Positions 1-12,500 of a stretch of DNA of 64,000 nucleotides are shown piece after piece. How positions within the stretch are numbered: the stretch's first letter is position 1; the number at the start of each line of letters is the position of its first letter. The position numbers were made by a program, and so were the translations under genes. Source of the stretch: Pomphorhynchus laevis (Eukaryota > Acanthocephala > Palaeacanthocephala > Echinorhynchida > Pomphorhynchidae). The notes beneath the pieces were generated by a model. The model was given only the letters and a program-made list of their open reading frames with translations. It was not told where the DNA came from and searched no databases. The stretch is taken from the NCBI GenBank assembly GCA_012934845.2, contig WNNJ02002473.1, forward strand, positions 1 through 64,000, written 5' to 3'.

Positions 1-119
1 CAATAAAGTGATATAGTTTTTAAAATAATATACTACATTTTATTAAATACAGCTTTTATTTAATTTATTTGTGCATTCATTGTTGCAATTAAAATCTTAG
101 ATGACTATTTTTATGATGT

Positions 120-350
120 ATGCTACATTTTTTATGATGTATTCCAACAGCAGTATGCTACATTTTAGTATTGGTGGACCTAACCAGCTACTGATTCGAT
201 ACATCCGTTTCATGTTTTGGTCATTTTAATGATGGCTGACGATCAATAGTCTGCTTTATTGACAATGAAATACTTTTCCTCTTGCATGCTGCAAATTAAA
301 TTGAAATCATTTTTTATTCTAAATTAAATCAGCGTTGGTAGAGAAAGGAT
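120..350 (-). repeat. Inverted single copy of the 155-bp family
   Basis: The reverse complement reads aaaacatgaaacggatg, then gtagctggttaggtccacc, then ccaatactaaaatg, matching the dimer at 649-935. It forms an inverted pair with that dimer. Confidence 0.5.
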
Positions 351-648
351 CAACCTATCATGACGTTTAATACGACATATTATCGACATACAATATTGTC
401 ATATATTATAGTCGGTAATAACACAACAATTCGATGAGTAGTCTAAACCTACTCATCGAATTTCAAGTGCAACAATAACTTCACAGTTATATCAATTATA
501 ATTAGGAAGCAAACTATAGATAACTAGTTTAATAATAGCAAGTAATTGCAAGGTAGCGTTCAAATTGAGTGTTGTTTTTTACATTGCCAATGTTGATTTA
601 GTTTAAAATCAGAAATGCTTTCAATTAAATTTGCAAAATGTAAGACGA

Positions 649-1010
649 AAGTCTTTTATTAAATCTAATTGCCAATAAAAGCAGTCGAGTCGAGTGATCG
701 TCAGTCAACAATAATAGAACCGAAACGTGAAACGTAGGTATTGGATCAGTAGCTGATGAGGTCCACCAATCCTGAAATAATAATTTTGCGAAATGTTACA
801 TGAAAGTAATTTATTAAATCTATTTGCCAATACAGCAGACGAGTCGAGTGATCATGAGCCAACATTAAACAACCCAAAACGCTTAACGTAGGAATTTGAT
901 TAGTAGCTGATGATATCCTTTAATACAGAAATTTTTCGTACTACTGATGGCTTAAAGATATAGGATTGAAGCAACGCGCAGTATAAAAAAGTCATGAAAA
1001 TTTCAATTAT
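649..1010 (+). repeat. 155-bp tandem dimer related to the 370-bp unit
   Basis: Two units start at 649 and 804 (ttattaaatctaattgccaa and its variant). Each has gaaacgtgaaacgtagg-type sequence followed by gtagctgatgaggtcc (second copy diverged), as in the 370-bp array. The stretch after it (aggattgaagcaacgcgcag) also parallels the array (aggattaaag...). It is an older relative of the array family. Confidence 0.55.
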
Positions 1011-1800
1011 AAATTCAGTTTTTCTTTAAGTAACGAAGCAGAGTTTATAACATTTTACAAAATAAAAATTGTGTTGAGCAATTCCACTTGAATTGCTTGA
1101 TTTCATTTGCATCAATAGAACGCAATCACATGCAAAAGTTTCATGACACCTTGAAAGTTCTTTGAATTTAAACTAATACGTACTGAATTTTGAACATAAT
1201 ATATAACGATTTGTGGAATAATTTACATCTCTCAAGTATATCATCTCACAATTTCGATTTAAAATTGAAAATATGAAAAAATAAATAAATAAATTTTACG
1301 AAAACGCGATCAACTATATTAAGATCAGTAAACTTTTAAAATTTTACATCACAAGGTTATTGTCATTTTATATTTTTTAAATTTCTCACTAATGAAATGA
1401 CTATTATTTTAATATTTTTATTTTATTTTTATATAAAAAAGATTTTTCTGAAAGATAGATATACTTGAGAATATCTAAATATTTTAATATATTTATATAT
1501 TTATACATTAATATATAAAATGTTTTTATTATATTAATATAAATATCTAATATAAATATTATATCTAATACAAATAGTAGATATCTTTTAAAATATTTAA
1601 TAAAAAAGCAAAAATTGAGTTGATGCGCTGGTGATACATCATTACAAAATATTTAGTCAATAAATCGCCAGTTGATTGGGTAATTGCATTTATAAATATA
1701 CCTCGTGTCGATGCTTGTGAAAATAAGCAAATCATTACTACTTGATTAATAAATGATTTTGATGAGTAATACCGGATAATAACAGATCAAAACTTAAACT
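1011..1800. other. AT-rich, nothing seen
   Basis: Simple AT-rich DNA with TATA-type runs near 1400-1570. No splice-flanked frame on either strand. Confidence 0.5.
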
Positions 1801-1835
1801 GCTTGGTGAACACCAACAGTTAGAGATTTTGTCCA

Positions 1836-2680
1836 ACAGAAGAAGCTGGCTTATAAGGCAACTTTGTCAGATAAATCAGTGGAGGCTGTAGACAAGTACC
1901 AAAATGCAAAGAGCGCTTCAGATCGAGCAGTTACTGATGCGAAGAAGGCGGCTTGGTAGAAGTTTGAAGAGCACTTAGAACTTGATTATAGGTCAGCTTC
2001 AAAGATGTTCTGGAGGACGATCAGGAACCTTCGTGTTGGAAAGCAGAAAACTCATCAAACTGTCGATGACAAGATATAATCTATGCTGACTGACATTGAA
2101 GAAATTCTTGGTTGTTGAAAAGATAATTTTAGGAGTCTCCTTAATCCGATGGATATGCCTTCTCTTGTAGAAGTAGATCGTTTAGAACCAACGGAAGAGC
2201 TCATCTCTTTGGAAAAGGTCATTGCTGTTGTTAAAAAACTTCGTAATGACAAGTCTTCTGGAGTAGACGAGATTCGACCTGAAGAGTTGAAGGCTTTCGA
2301 CGTTGTTAACATGAATTGGCTAACATGGATCTTAAACGTTACATTGAAGTCGGGCAAGGCTCTAAGTGAGTGGCGAACTGGGGTGGTGGTATCGATCTTT
2401 AAGAAAAATGACTGAAGAATATGTTCCAATTATCGGGGCATCACTTTTCTTAACCAAACTGTTAAGCTATTTGCTAATATTCTTGAGTTAAGGACACGGC
2501 CTATAGTTGAGGGACAGTTGCAAGAAGAACAATGCGGCTTTCATCCAGATCGTGGAACTACGGATCAGCTCTTTACTCTCTTAACTATCCTGGAATGGTT
2601 TTATAAGTTCGCTCAACCGGTCTACATGTGTTTTGTAGATTTGAAGGCGTTTAACCGAGTTCCGCCTTGGGCTATCTAAA
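1836..2680 (+). mobile_element. Rex1/CR1-like LINE fragment, degraded RT
   Basis: Conceptual translation gives reverse transcriptase start motifs: KSSGVDEIRPEELKAF, LSEWRTGVVVSIFKK, CSNYRGITFL, EEQCGFHPDRGTTDQL and CFVDLKAFNRVP. This series is typical of the Rex1/CR1 group in animals (from memory). Several in-frame stops lie in the part before the RT and one within it. The copy ends just after motif A, so motifs B to E including YADD are missing. It lies in a HEATR5 intron, on the opposite strand. It is dead and old. Confidence 0.75.
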
Positions 2681-3345
2681 AGAGAACTCTGGTCTGTCGC
2701 CCCGGATCGCGATGTCTGGAGTAGTTTGATTCGTGAACTGCCTTCACGACCCGACACCCGGACCAGTGGTCGACAGGATAAAATATTGTATATTGTTTGC
2801 TTTGCTAGTCAAGAAATTGTTTTTGATAATGTCTTCTTAAAATTTGGGATTCCTTTGCTTGGACAATCAGTGATGCTTATATAACATGAAAAGCCTAATT
2901 TCGGGGTAGAAATATATAGAATATATATTATATTATATATCAATATATTATATATAATTCTTTAATAATAAGTATTTAATATTTAATTAATTAAAAAAAG
3001 ATTTATGGAATAATCGTTGCTGCTAGTTGGAATCACTGAAAATTTTCGTTATAATTTAAAATATCTATGATATTTTAAGGATTTATAATTATTTCATATT
3101 TTTAAAAATCATAAACTTCGTTACACATTAAAATGTTTAAATAACAAGATTTTTTATTTTTTCTAAGATTTTTGCATTTCAATGTAAAACTAAATTAAAC
3201 CAAAATTGTAATTTATACTTAAATTTTTAGATACAATTAAGTAATCACTCAAAGGATAAATTTGAATATAATTTAAAAAGATTAAGTAAAAAGATTAGAA
3301 AGTAAAACATTTTACTGAAATATATTTTGATATTATCTGTCTTAC

Positions 3346-3510
3346 ATGATTGATTGCGTTCTAATAATAATTTTAAAGATTCTAAGGCAAACTGGCGTGA
3401 AGTCCAGCTTGACGTAAAAAATGGTTTGTTGGAATCACAACTAAATTCGCATGTGAGTTGGCTGTCTTCTTTGGCAATTAAATTAGATTCGCTTTCAATT
3501 GAGGAAGAAC
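3346..3510 (-). CDS. HEATR5: HEATR5 exon 19, last one seen
   Basis: Acceptor tattag, donor TCAT|gtaaga. Encodes SSSIESESNLIAKEDSQLTC then TSSWTSRQFALESLKLLLER. An acidic linker followed by SWxTR.FA.E is the family pattern. The C-terminal exons were not found in 1-3345 and probably lie off the left edge. Confidence 0.75.
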
Positions 3511-6500
3511 CTAATAGAACACATTCAATGTTTAAAATACATGACCAAAAATACTACCAATACTGCCTGACGATACAATTTTGGTTAAAACATTTATCCA
3601 TACTTGGTGCCTGTTTTGCGTGCTCGTAATTAAATATATAATGATATCTTTGATAAACTGTAACTGATAAACGTCAACTTTATCTTCAAGTAGTTTGAAA
3701 ATCCATTCTATGTAAGGAAACAAAGAATAATAGCCAAATGAAAGATAATTTAATGAAAGATACTTTACAGTAAGCAAATTAGTAAAACAACAATTTGTAA
3801 GATCTTTATTGGAGTTGATATCCCCGCTAATTTAGCTTTATTCGTGGATATGTTAGAATTATATTTTTTACGCTACCATTCCGATGATTAACTCACACAT
3901 TATATCATGTGCTTATACCATTACAATATCATTATATCATTTATATATAATACTAATGTTATTGTATAATTATATAATATAGGACTATTAATTATTCGGA
4001 AGTACAAAAATACTCGCGCGTAAACATTTAAATAATCTACAAAGTGTCAGGATATTCACGTATTAAAAATATATTAATATCTTATATATTTAATCTTATG
4101 TAATCTAAGATTAAATAAGATATTATTTAATATAATAATAAAATATAAGATATTAATATATTATATTAATATATGGTATGTAATCTTATGTTAATTTTTG
4201 TAGTCTTAATATTAATATAATATTAATATTAGTACATAAGTATAATATTAATAATATAATTAATTAACATAATATTATATATTATATTATACATTATATA
4301 TTACATAATATATTATAATATACTTTGTAATTAATAAATTGATTACGAATCAATTAACGAGGACATAATGCTATATCATTAGTTTCCCTGCCAATTAAAT
4401 CGTTCAGATTAAATTTGTAATTCATGCATACCATATAAACAAATTTATATGGTATGCAAACTGAACAAATTTATCCAGAAAGCCTTATTCTTAATAAAAC
4501 CAATATTAATGATAAAGAAGGTGTATATCCAGATATGAACATTAAATTAACATTAACTAAAACTACTATTAATTTATATCGTAAAGATGACATATTTAAA
4601 TTTACAAGAAACATATTTTTGCACGAGCATTCATGCATACCATATAATATAAAATATAATACATTAAATAATGAAATTTTAAGAATTGCAACAATTTGTA
4701 ACGATATTGGTTTTCTTCAAAATCATTTAAATAATTTAATAGAATCATATTTTAAACTAGGTTACTATAAAAATAACATCAAGCAGAAAATAGTAAAATA
4801 TATAAATCAACACCATAATATCAAGAATAAATTTAAACTCTTAAGTGGCAAATCTAATTCGGTGATACCGCATTTATTTCGGCCACCAATTAGAGAAATC
4901 GTTGATCAGATATCAGGAGAGGACAAGTAGGCAGTTCTACAACGGAATCTCATACTACTGATAAAAGGGCGGTTGACAGCGGATGAGTATCTAAGCATAC
5001 TTAGTCAGCAAACAACTACATTAATTGTCCTTGTGCACCAGGAAATGTTCTTAGAACGACACCTGGAAGACATTGATCTTGGATCTTTGTTACGAGAGCT
5101 CGTTAGCATACGTTCATCAACGTATCAACGCCATCCTGAGGTATCTGATGTGGTTGATGTTCCTCGACTTTTAGAACAAAGTCAGGCACCAGGGCATATT
5201 CGCTCAATATTCCGTCAAGGAGTAAGGATCGAAACTATGCCGGTGAGTTGGCGAAGATGGCGATCTAACGTAAGTCCTGCACTTACAAAAGCCATACGTT
5301 ATCACATCAAAAAGGGCATAATAGCTCCTCTACCACGGATGACTAAGCCACAATACTGTTCTCGAGTTTTCCTAATACCAAAAAGGGACTCGTATAGACT
5401 AATATATGATGGGAGGATATGGGACGGGTGTAAAACTCCGGATTTCTATCTTCCCTCAATATATCACACATATTGTGTGCAAGAGCTGGTACGTAAAAAT
5501 TGATTTTAAATCAATGTTTTACCAGATTCCTCTTTGCCCTTCCGATTGGATTAAGACAGCTTTTGAATACAATGGTATTTATTACCGTTACAAAGTTGTT
5601 CATTTCGGTATACATTTGGGGCCCTTTTGGGCACAAATGATTGGCAATGCCATAACTCATTTTGCTCGAAAACAAGGGGTTGAAGCTTGGACTCATATTG
5701 ATGATATGATCCTATCACATGACTCTAAGGCAGTACTAGCTGTAGCAGTCAAAAAGCTTCTAGCTCTCTGTAAAAGTGGAAATCTCTCTCTAAATTTAGA
5801 GGATAGCATCCTACGCCCTGAGGGAGTTCAGATTACTTCATATGCGTTATCTCGTTTTCGCGAGGCTGTGGCGTATCTGAGGATTCTGAAATTTCCCATA
5901 CATAGTCGCCAAGGGATGCGTTTGAGAGGCTTAATTAACTACTATCTGCCTTTCTTTTCCACTGCGCATAAGCTCCTTTATCAGGATGAGCCTTGGCAGT
6001 CCTGGTTTTTGGAGTGGCTCATTGATAAGGAGCCCCTGACTCTTCCCAAGCCACGAAAAACATGTCGCGAAAAAATCTTCGTGGATGTCACCAAAACTCA
6101 AATTGGTATCGTTGGTTCGATAGGGAAGTTGTACACATATGAACTACCATATGAACATCCAATTTTTGAGGCTGAGTTATTTGCCGCCTGGTGTGGTCAT
6201 AAACTATAAATGATCAAATGTGATCCAATGTGATCACATTTGATCAAATGATCAAATGTGATCATTTGATCTTCATCTTGAAATGTATGACGATTTGTTA
6301 GTGTATGCTAGTGTACGTCGAAATATTAGTGTATATCATTCATATAATTTCGGCGTACAATTAAATCGATGCGGCAGAACTTCTCAAGACTTCTTGATAG
6401 ACTTCTCCATCGACATTCAATACGTCCGGACTTAAACGGATCAGGATCCGAATATTGCGAAATGGAGGATCAAATCCTACATAGCCGACGCCGCCGTAAA

Positions 6501-9500
6501 GCGGGATAAAGGCTAAATAAAAATAAGAATAAGATTTGATGTGCAAGATTAAACATATAATATACTATTAATGAAAATAGTACACATTTGTATCAACTAA
6601 ATTCGTACTTAAAATCATTAAATGTATTATAAAATGTATGCACTAACATTTTATAATCAATGTACATATCGTCATAACTTTCAAGATAAAGATAAAACAA
6701 TCACGAAATAATGGCGTTCATTTTTAAATTTTCTATTAAATTTTTACATTGGATAAAAATTTAAATTTTAAAATTGGATTAAAATTTTTCAAACTTTTAA
6801 TCCGATTATTCAACTTTTAAAATTAAATAAAGTAATTTTAAACAAGGATTGCAAACCTTCGAATTCAAAAGTTTCGTTTTTAAAATGAATATTCCAAATG
6901 AAAATAAATTGATCCGTATTTTTCTGGCAAATTTGTCTGATACATGATAAGCAAAATTGAGAAATAATTACATTTTCACAACTGACATCGTCCTTAAATG
7001 GAAAACGCATTGGATTCATTGGTAAATGCAATAAATTAGATATAAGAATTAACTTCAAACCGTAAATTAAAGCAACAAGAATATAAAAATGTAGATAAAT
7101 ATATAGTTTAGTTAATAGATACGGTAGATTTAGTGTCGATATGCTACATAAGAATATGTTATAGGATTAAAGTACGCGCAGTTTTAGCAAAACTTTCAAT
7201 TGTAACATTGACTGCACAGTTATATTAACTTAAAATTAAAAAACAAATTTCAGATTACTAGTTTGATAATAGTAATTAAGCTTTCAAATTGAAGGTTGAA
7301 CCTTTCTTTACCAACGCTGCTTTTAAGCAGTCGAGTGATTGTGAATAACATCGCCTCACATCATCTTCCCGGAACTCGTTCATCTTCTCCCTATATCACT
7401 TGCCAAAGTATCATCTGTCCTCATGTCTTTGCCCAACAAAACCTCACTTGCCGATCCCCTTCATAATCCCATACTTAAATCCATATATTCATCGATATCT
7501 CCTTTTCTCAACACCGTGTTTAGCTAGTCTATCCGCAGTCGTATCTTTCCTTCACACTGGCCTCCATAAGAAAAACTCGCTCGACCCCTCCTTTCCTTCT
7601 AGCTATCGCCCCATTTCACGCCTTGATACAATTTTAAAACTCTTAAAACACATCATATTAATACAGATCAAAGTTTATATCTTATGAAAAATCAACGCAT
7701 AGACGAATTATTAAGTTATACATCGTTAGCGAAACAAATAAAGTTGTTGTGTAAAACAAAAGTGGGTCTTAAAACAAAGATAAATTTTATATTTAATACA
7801 AAAAGTCTTTATTAAATCTAATTGTCAATAAAAACAGAAGAGCTTAATATATAAAAGCAAACTTTTATATATTGGGCGAACGACTTCGAAGAATAAAAGT
7901 GTCATTTGCGCAAAGCAGAATTATTATCATATTGTCTTAGACATAATGATTTTCAACTAAACAAAATCAAAAAAACACCTGAGATGCTATTCATAAATTA
8001 TTTCTATACTGTGGAATTGCAACATGATACTAGCGAGCTTTAAAAATCTGAAATACTCGTCGAAGAAGTATAAAGATGTACTGAGAATTGAAAAACATTA
8101 TTGACAAATATAAATGTAGCGTGTACTGCTATTGGCGTATAGAAAGGATTAAAGTAGCGTGCAGAATAAAATAGTCATCAAAATGTCAATAGTAGCTATG
8201 ACTGCACAGGTATATCAACTTGAAAATATAATTGTATGGTAGCTACACACCGTTTACTTAATTAAATGAAAATTAAATATTATTCAAAAAATTAAATAAT
8301 TTATGAAATTGATTAAATTTAAATAAATTATGTTTAATTAATATTGTTTATATTAAATTAATATTGTTTATATTTTTTAATTGGATATTAAAAAACATTC
8401 ATCGGAATTAAATACATTTGTTTCGTTTTACTAAATTATATAAATATCCAGGAACAATCAGGTATAGCTGAATGACAACAAAAAAATTATTTTGATATTC
8501 CGCTAGAAGCAACTAGCATCTTCAGAAATTATCAGAAAAAAGAAAAAATCATGCAAAGTTTATTGTCGGTTTGCACATTGGTGCTAAAATCAAAATCGAT
8601 GCCAGATCTTCTCAAGGTGCAGCATCCTAACCAAATCATTTTAATGAAGTCGAAAAAAAATAATTAGTTTACTGAAGTCGAAACAATGTGGTTAAAGTTC
8701 TTGTATACCCTTCAATTGCCATTCATCAATTCTACAATCAGAAAACATCGCAAATGATGAAATTTAGAGCAATAAAAACTCAACACTGCATGGATTTATA
8801 AGTATAAAGATGTACTGAGAATTGAAAAACATTATTGACAAATATAAATGTAGCGTGTACTGCTATTGGCGTATAGAAAGGATTAAAGTAGCGTGCAGAA
8901 TAAAATAGTCATCAAAATGTCAATAGTAGCAATGACTGCACAGGTATATCAACTTGAAAATATAATTGTCTGGTAGCTACACACCGTTTATTTAACTTAT
9001 TCAATCAAATATTATTTATTCAATTGATTAAATAAAAATAAATTTTATTTAATTAATATTATTTAATTAAATATTAAATGTCATTTTTATAAATTTTCTC
9101 CTTGAACGACGATACTTTGGCGAAGTATGACTTATGATTTAAAAAATCATCAGCCATAAACCTTTGATTTAGCAGTCTTAACAATCATTTTGTTGGTTTT
9201 GAATATTTAGTGGTAATTAGGTGTTCCACATTGATAAATTCAGGAGACATTATGGGCATGTCATTTGAATAAAGAACTCGAGATAATAGATAGCATTAAT
9301 AGGTAACATCATATATTATCTGACAAATAAAAAGTTAATAGTGTGTGAATAAAATTAATTAAAATTAATTAATTAAATTTAATTTAATTAATTAAATTTG
9401 ACTTAAAAATTAATTTTAAAGTCAAATAACATTGAAATTGGTAAAGCAATTTACTAAATTCAAAAAATTATATAGGTTAAATAAAAAATAATCTATCTTT

Positions 9501-12500
9501 AGTACAGTCTATAAAACAAGAAGAGGATAGTCGGGTGCAGCTTCGAGTATGCACACAACATTTCCTCCTTGAACGATGATACTTTGGCGAAGTATGACTG
9601 ATGATTTAAAAAATCATCAGTCATAAACCTTTGATTTAGCAGTCTTAACAATCATTTTGTTGGTTTTGAATATTTAGTGGTAATTAGGAGTGTTTTACTT
9701 AATTATCTCAGGAGAAATTATGGCCATGTCATTTGCATAAATACCTCGAGATAATAGATAGCATTAATCATATATTATCTGACAATATATCATTACTATA
9801 TCTTTAGTAAAAATACATTTGTTTTGAAGAAAGAATCTTATAGCAAATAAAATGAATTTACAAATAGAAATACAATCTAAAAACAGGAAAGTGATTGTCG
9901 TGAGCTGCCTCGAGCATCACGCATCATTTCATCGTTGAACGAAGTATACAGGCATAGTGGCCGAACGAGCCCAATGTGACAATAGCGATGGAGGCGAAAT
10001 TTAGTAAAACCTAAGAGATTAGAACATAACGCTATCATTAAGTTAAATTAATGATCAAAATTGAAGTATAAAATTCGAACTTACGATTATCTCATTTAAC
10101 ACATGTTGCATTTCGAAATCCGCAATTGAAATTCCAAGAACGAAGCAACACTGCACCCAATAGTATATACAAATACGAGTGTAAATATCATCTCTGTATT
10201 GCCACAAAATATGGATACAAATTTGTATAAGATCAAACAAGCCTAAAGTATGACGTTTGCTAATGATAAGATAGTTAAGACACAAATCACCTTCGAAGTT
10301 TACAAAGTTAACAGCTGTAAGCAGTCTTGCAACAATGAAGGATACAGGGTAAGAATCATTGTTCTGAATTTGTGCTGGATTTAAACGCTGGAGAATATCG
10401 ATACATTTCAACAGGATCAGTTCGCTTTGTTGAGCACTTGTTAATGATAACGCTCCATTCGATTCCAACATTAGAATTAGTGCACAAATAATATGCTTCT
10501 TTATAGTAAGAAAAAAATATAGAGTGAATGATAGTGGAGAAATATTACCTACAAGGCTTTGAAATGATTCAGCAGATCTAACTTCATCAAGCAAAATTAG
10601 CATTTTGTACAGATTTTCTTTAAACAAAATACTGCTACCGTTGTATTGATAAATAAATCCTATGGCTACATACAACCTTCCAATAATCAGTGTCTTCGCC
10701 TTGTCATTCATTCTAGAACAAACCAGAATATAAGGGAAAGCGTTAACAGCAAAATACCGCGATGTTATATCACTGAGTATCGTTATAATGTCATCACGGT
10801 TGACTATATCTTTGCAAAGTCGACCGAGTGATTTACATGCCAGAAAACATAAGTTATCGTCAATACGAATACTTTCAATGCAGTGCTAATCCGTTATTTA
10901 GAAAAATCAGTAAAGTTATCTTATTAATACAAATAATTGAGCCGGTAAAGACTTACAATCAGAAGTTGTAAAATATTATTGAACGATTGCTTATTGGAAA
11001 TTAGAAAATCCGAAGAAATCGAAGTCTAAATCACACAATTGGCAATTATAAATTAGAAAATTAATCTAGTAATTAATAATTGATTATTACTTAAATAATT
11101 ATTAATTACTTATTAATTTATTAATTAATTAAAAAAATAACGAAAAATAAAGAAATAAATAAAGAAATAACTCTAATAAACATCAAAAGATTAAAATTAT
11201 GCCATTGTTATTTAAATGTTCATTGAAATTATAAAGAAATAGCCAAAACATAATTAAAATTAAATGAATATTGTTTTAAAGAAACAAAAGCAATATGCGT
11301 ATGAATAATTGAATGATTGCTTGTTGGAACTTGGAAAATTTAAAGAAATCGAAGTTTAAATCACACAACTGGCAATTAAAAATGTTTTTACGAAAAAACA
11401 TTTTCTTTTTTTTTCAAGAAATGTTTCTTGAAATAATAGCCAAAACATTATTGCTAGCCAAAATGCAATCAAAAAATAAATAAAATATGCGTATGTTTAA
11501 CAATCAGTCGAAATTGGGCGGAAATGTTGAAAACTAAAATTGGCAGCTTCCGCAAAATGTCGTTATGTTGTGATTTTACCAAAATCGGTTAGAAATAAAT
11601 TAATTTATGTTAGTAAAGCGTAATTCACAATTTGTCAACAGTAAATAAGAAGATAAATAAGATAAACAGAATGTATATAAATTTAATTGTGTCATCGAAA
11701 AATTAAAATTATTTTTAAAAAACTATTATTAATAATAGTTTTAATAGTTTAAAACTATTAATAATAGTTTTATAAATAATCTATTAAAATCTACTAAATT
11801 TTATAAAAACTATTTTCATCAATTTATTTTTTATGAAACTTTAATTTCCATGCAATTTTTTAAAAATACACTTCTATGAAATATCCTAATGTTGGAAAAC
11901 ATTCCAACATTTAATGTGTATAAATCGTACAAAGATAAAATATTAAATACGGAATTAATAAGAAATTAATATAATAAATATAAAACAAAAATTCAAATGT
12001 TATTGTAATTTCTTTTGGGATACTTTAAAAAATGGTTTCAAAAAATTTAAATAAAAATTAAATAAATTTGAATTTACAAATTCAAATTTTAGTAAAACAT
12101 ATTTGTAGTGTTTTAGCACTTAAACGTCCAACTTGATGTGCTACAAGAAATAAAATTGTATCTAACAAAATATGGATGGGCTAATCACATAATTATCACA
12201 TAAAAATACAATAATTAAATATCAATAAGTTTTACAAAACTTTAACAAATGCGAAATGATAAAATGTCGACTAATTTGTACACCTTTATTGCTGAATTAA
12301 TAGTTTTTATCAAGATATATAGATCCCTGACAGGTGGTTCCGTTTGGCAAACAATTTCTTTGAAATGATGCAAGGTTTGTTGTATTTGCTTGGACGACAT
12401 GACTTTGAACATTGACGTAAGTAAACTGGATGTGATGTATATAAATTCTGGATCGTTGTACAAACATGTGTTTTGATCAAACTCAATTTGAAAAGGTAGT

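Noticed and set aside
3354-3629. 91-codon plus-strand frame
   Set aside because: It lies antisense to two HEATR5 exons whose splice sites and phases agree.
4861-6210. Assignment of the fossil RT to a definite family
   Set aside because: Without terminal repeats, integrase or recombinase in view, LTR and DIRS origins cannot be separated.
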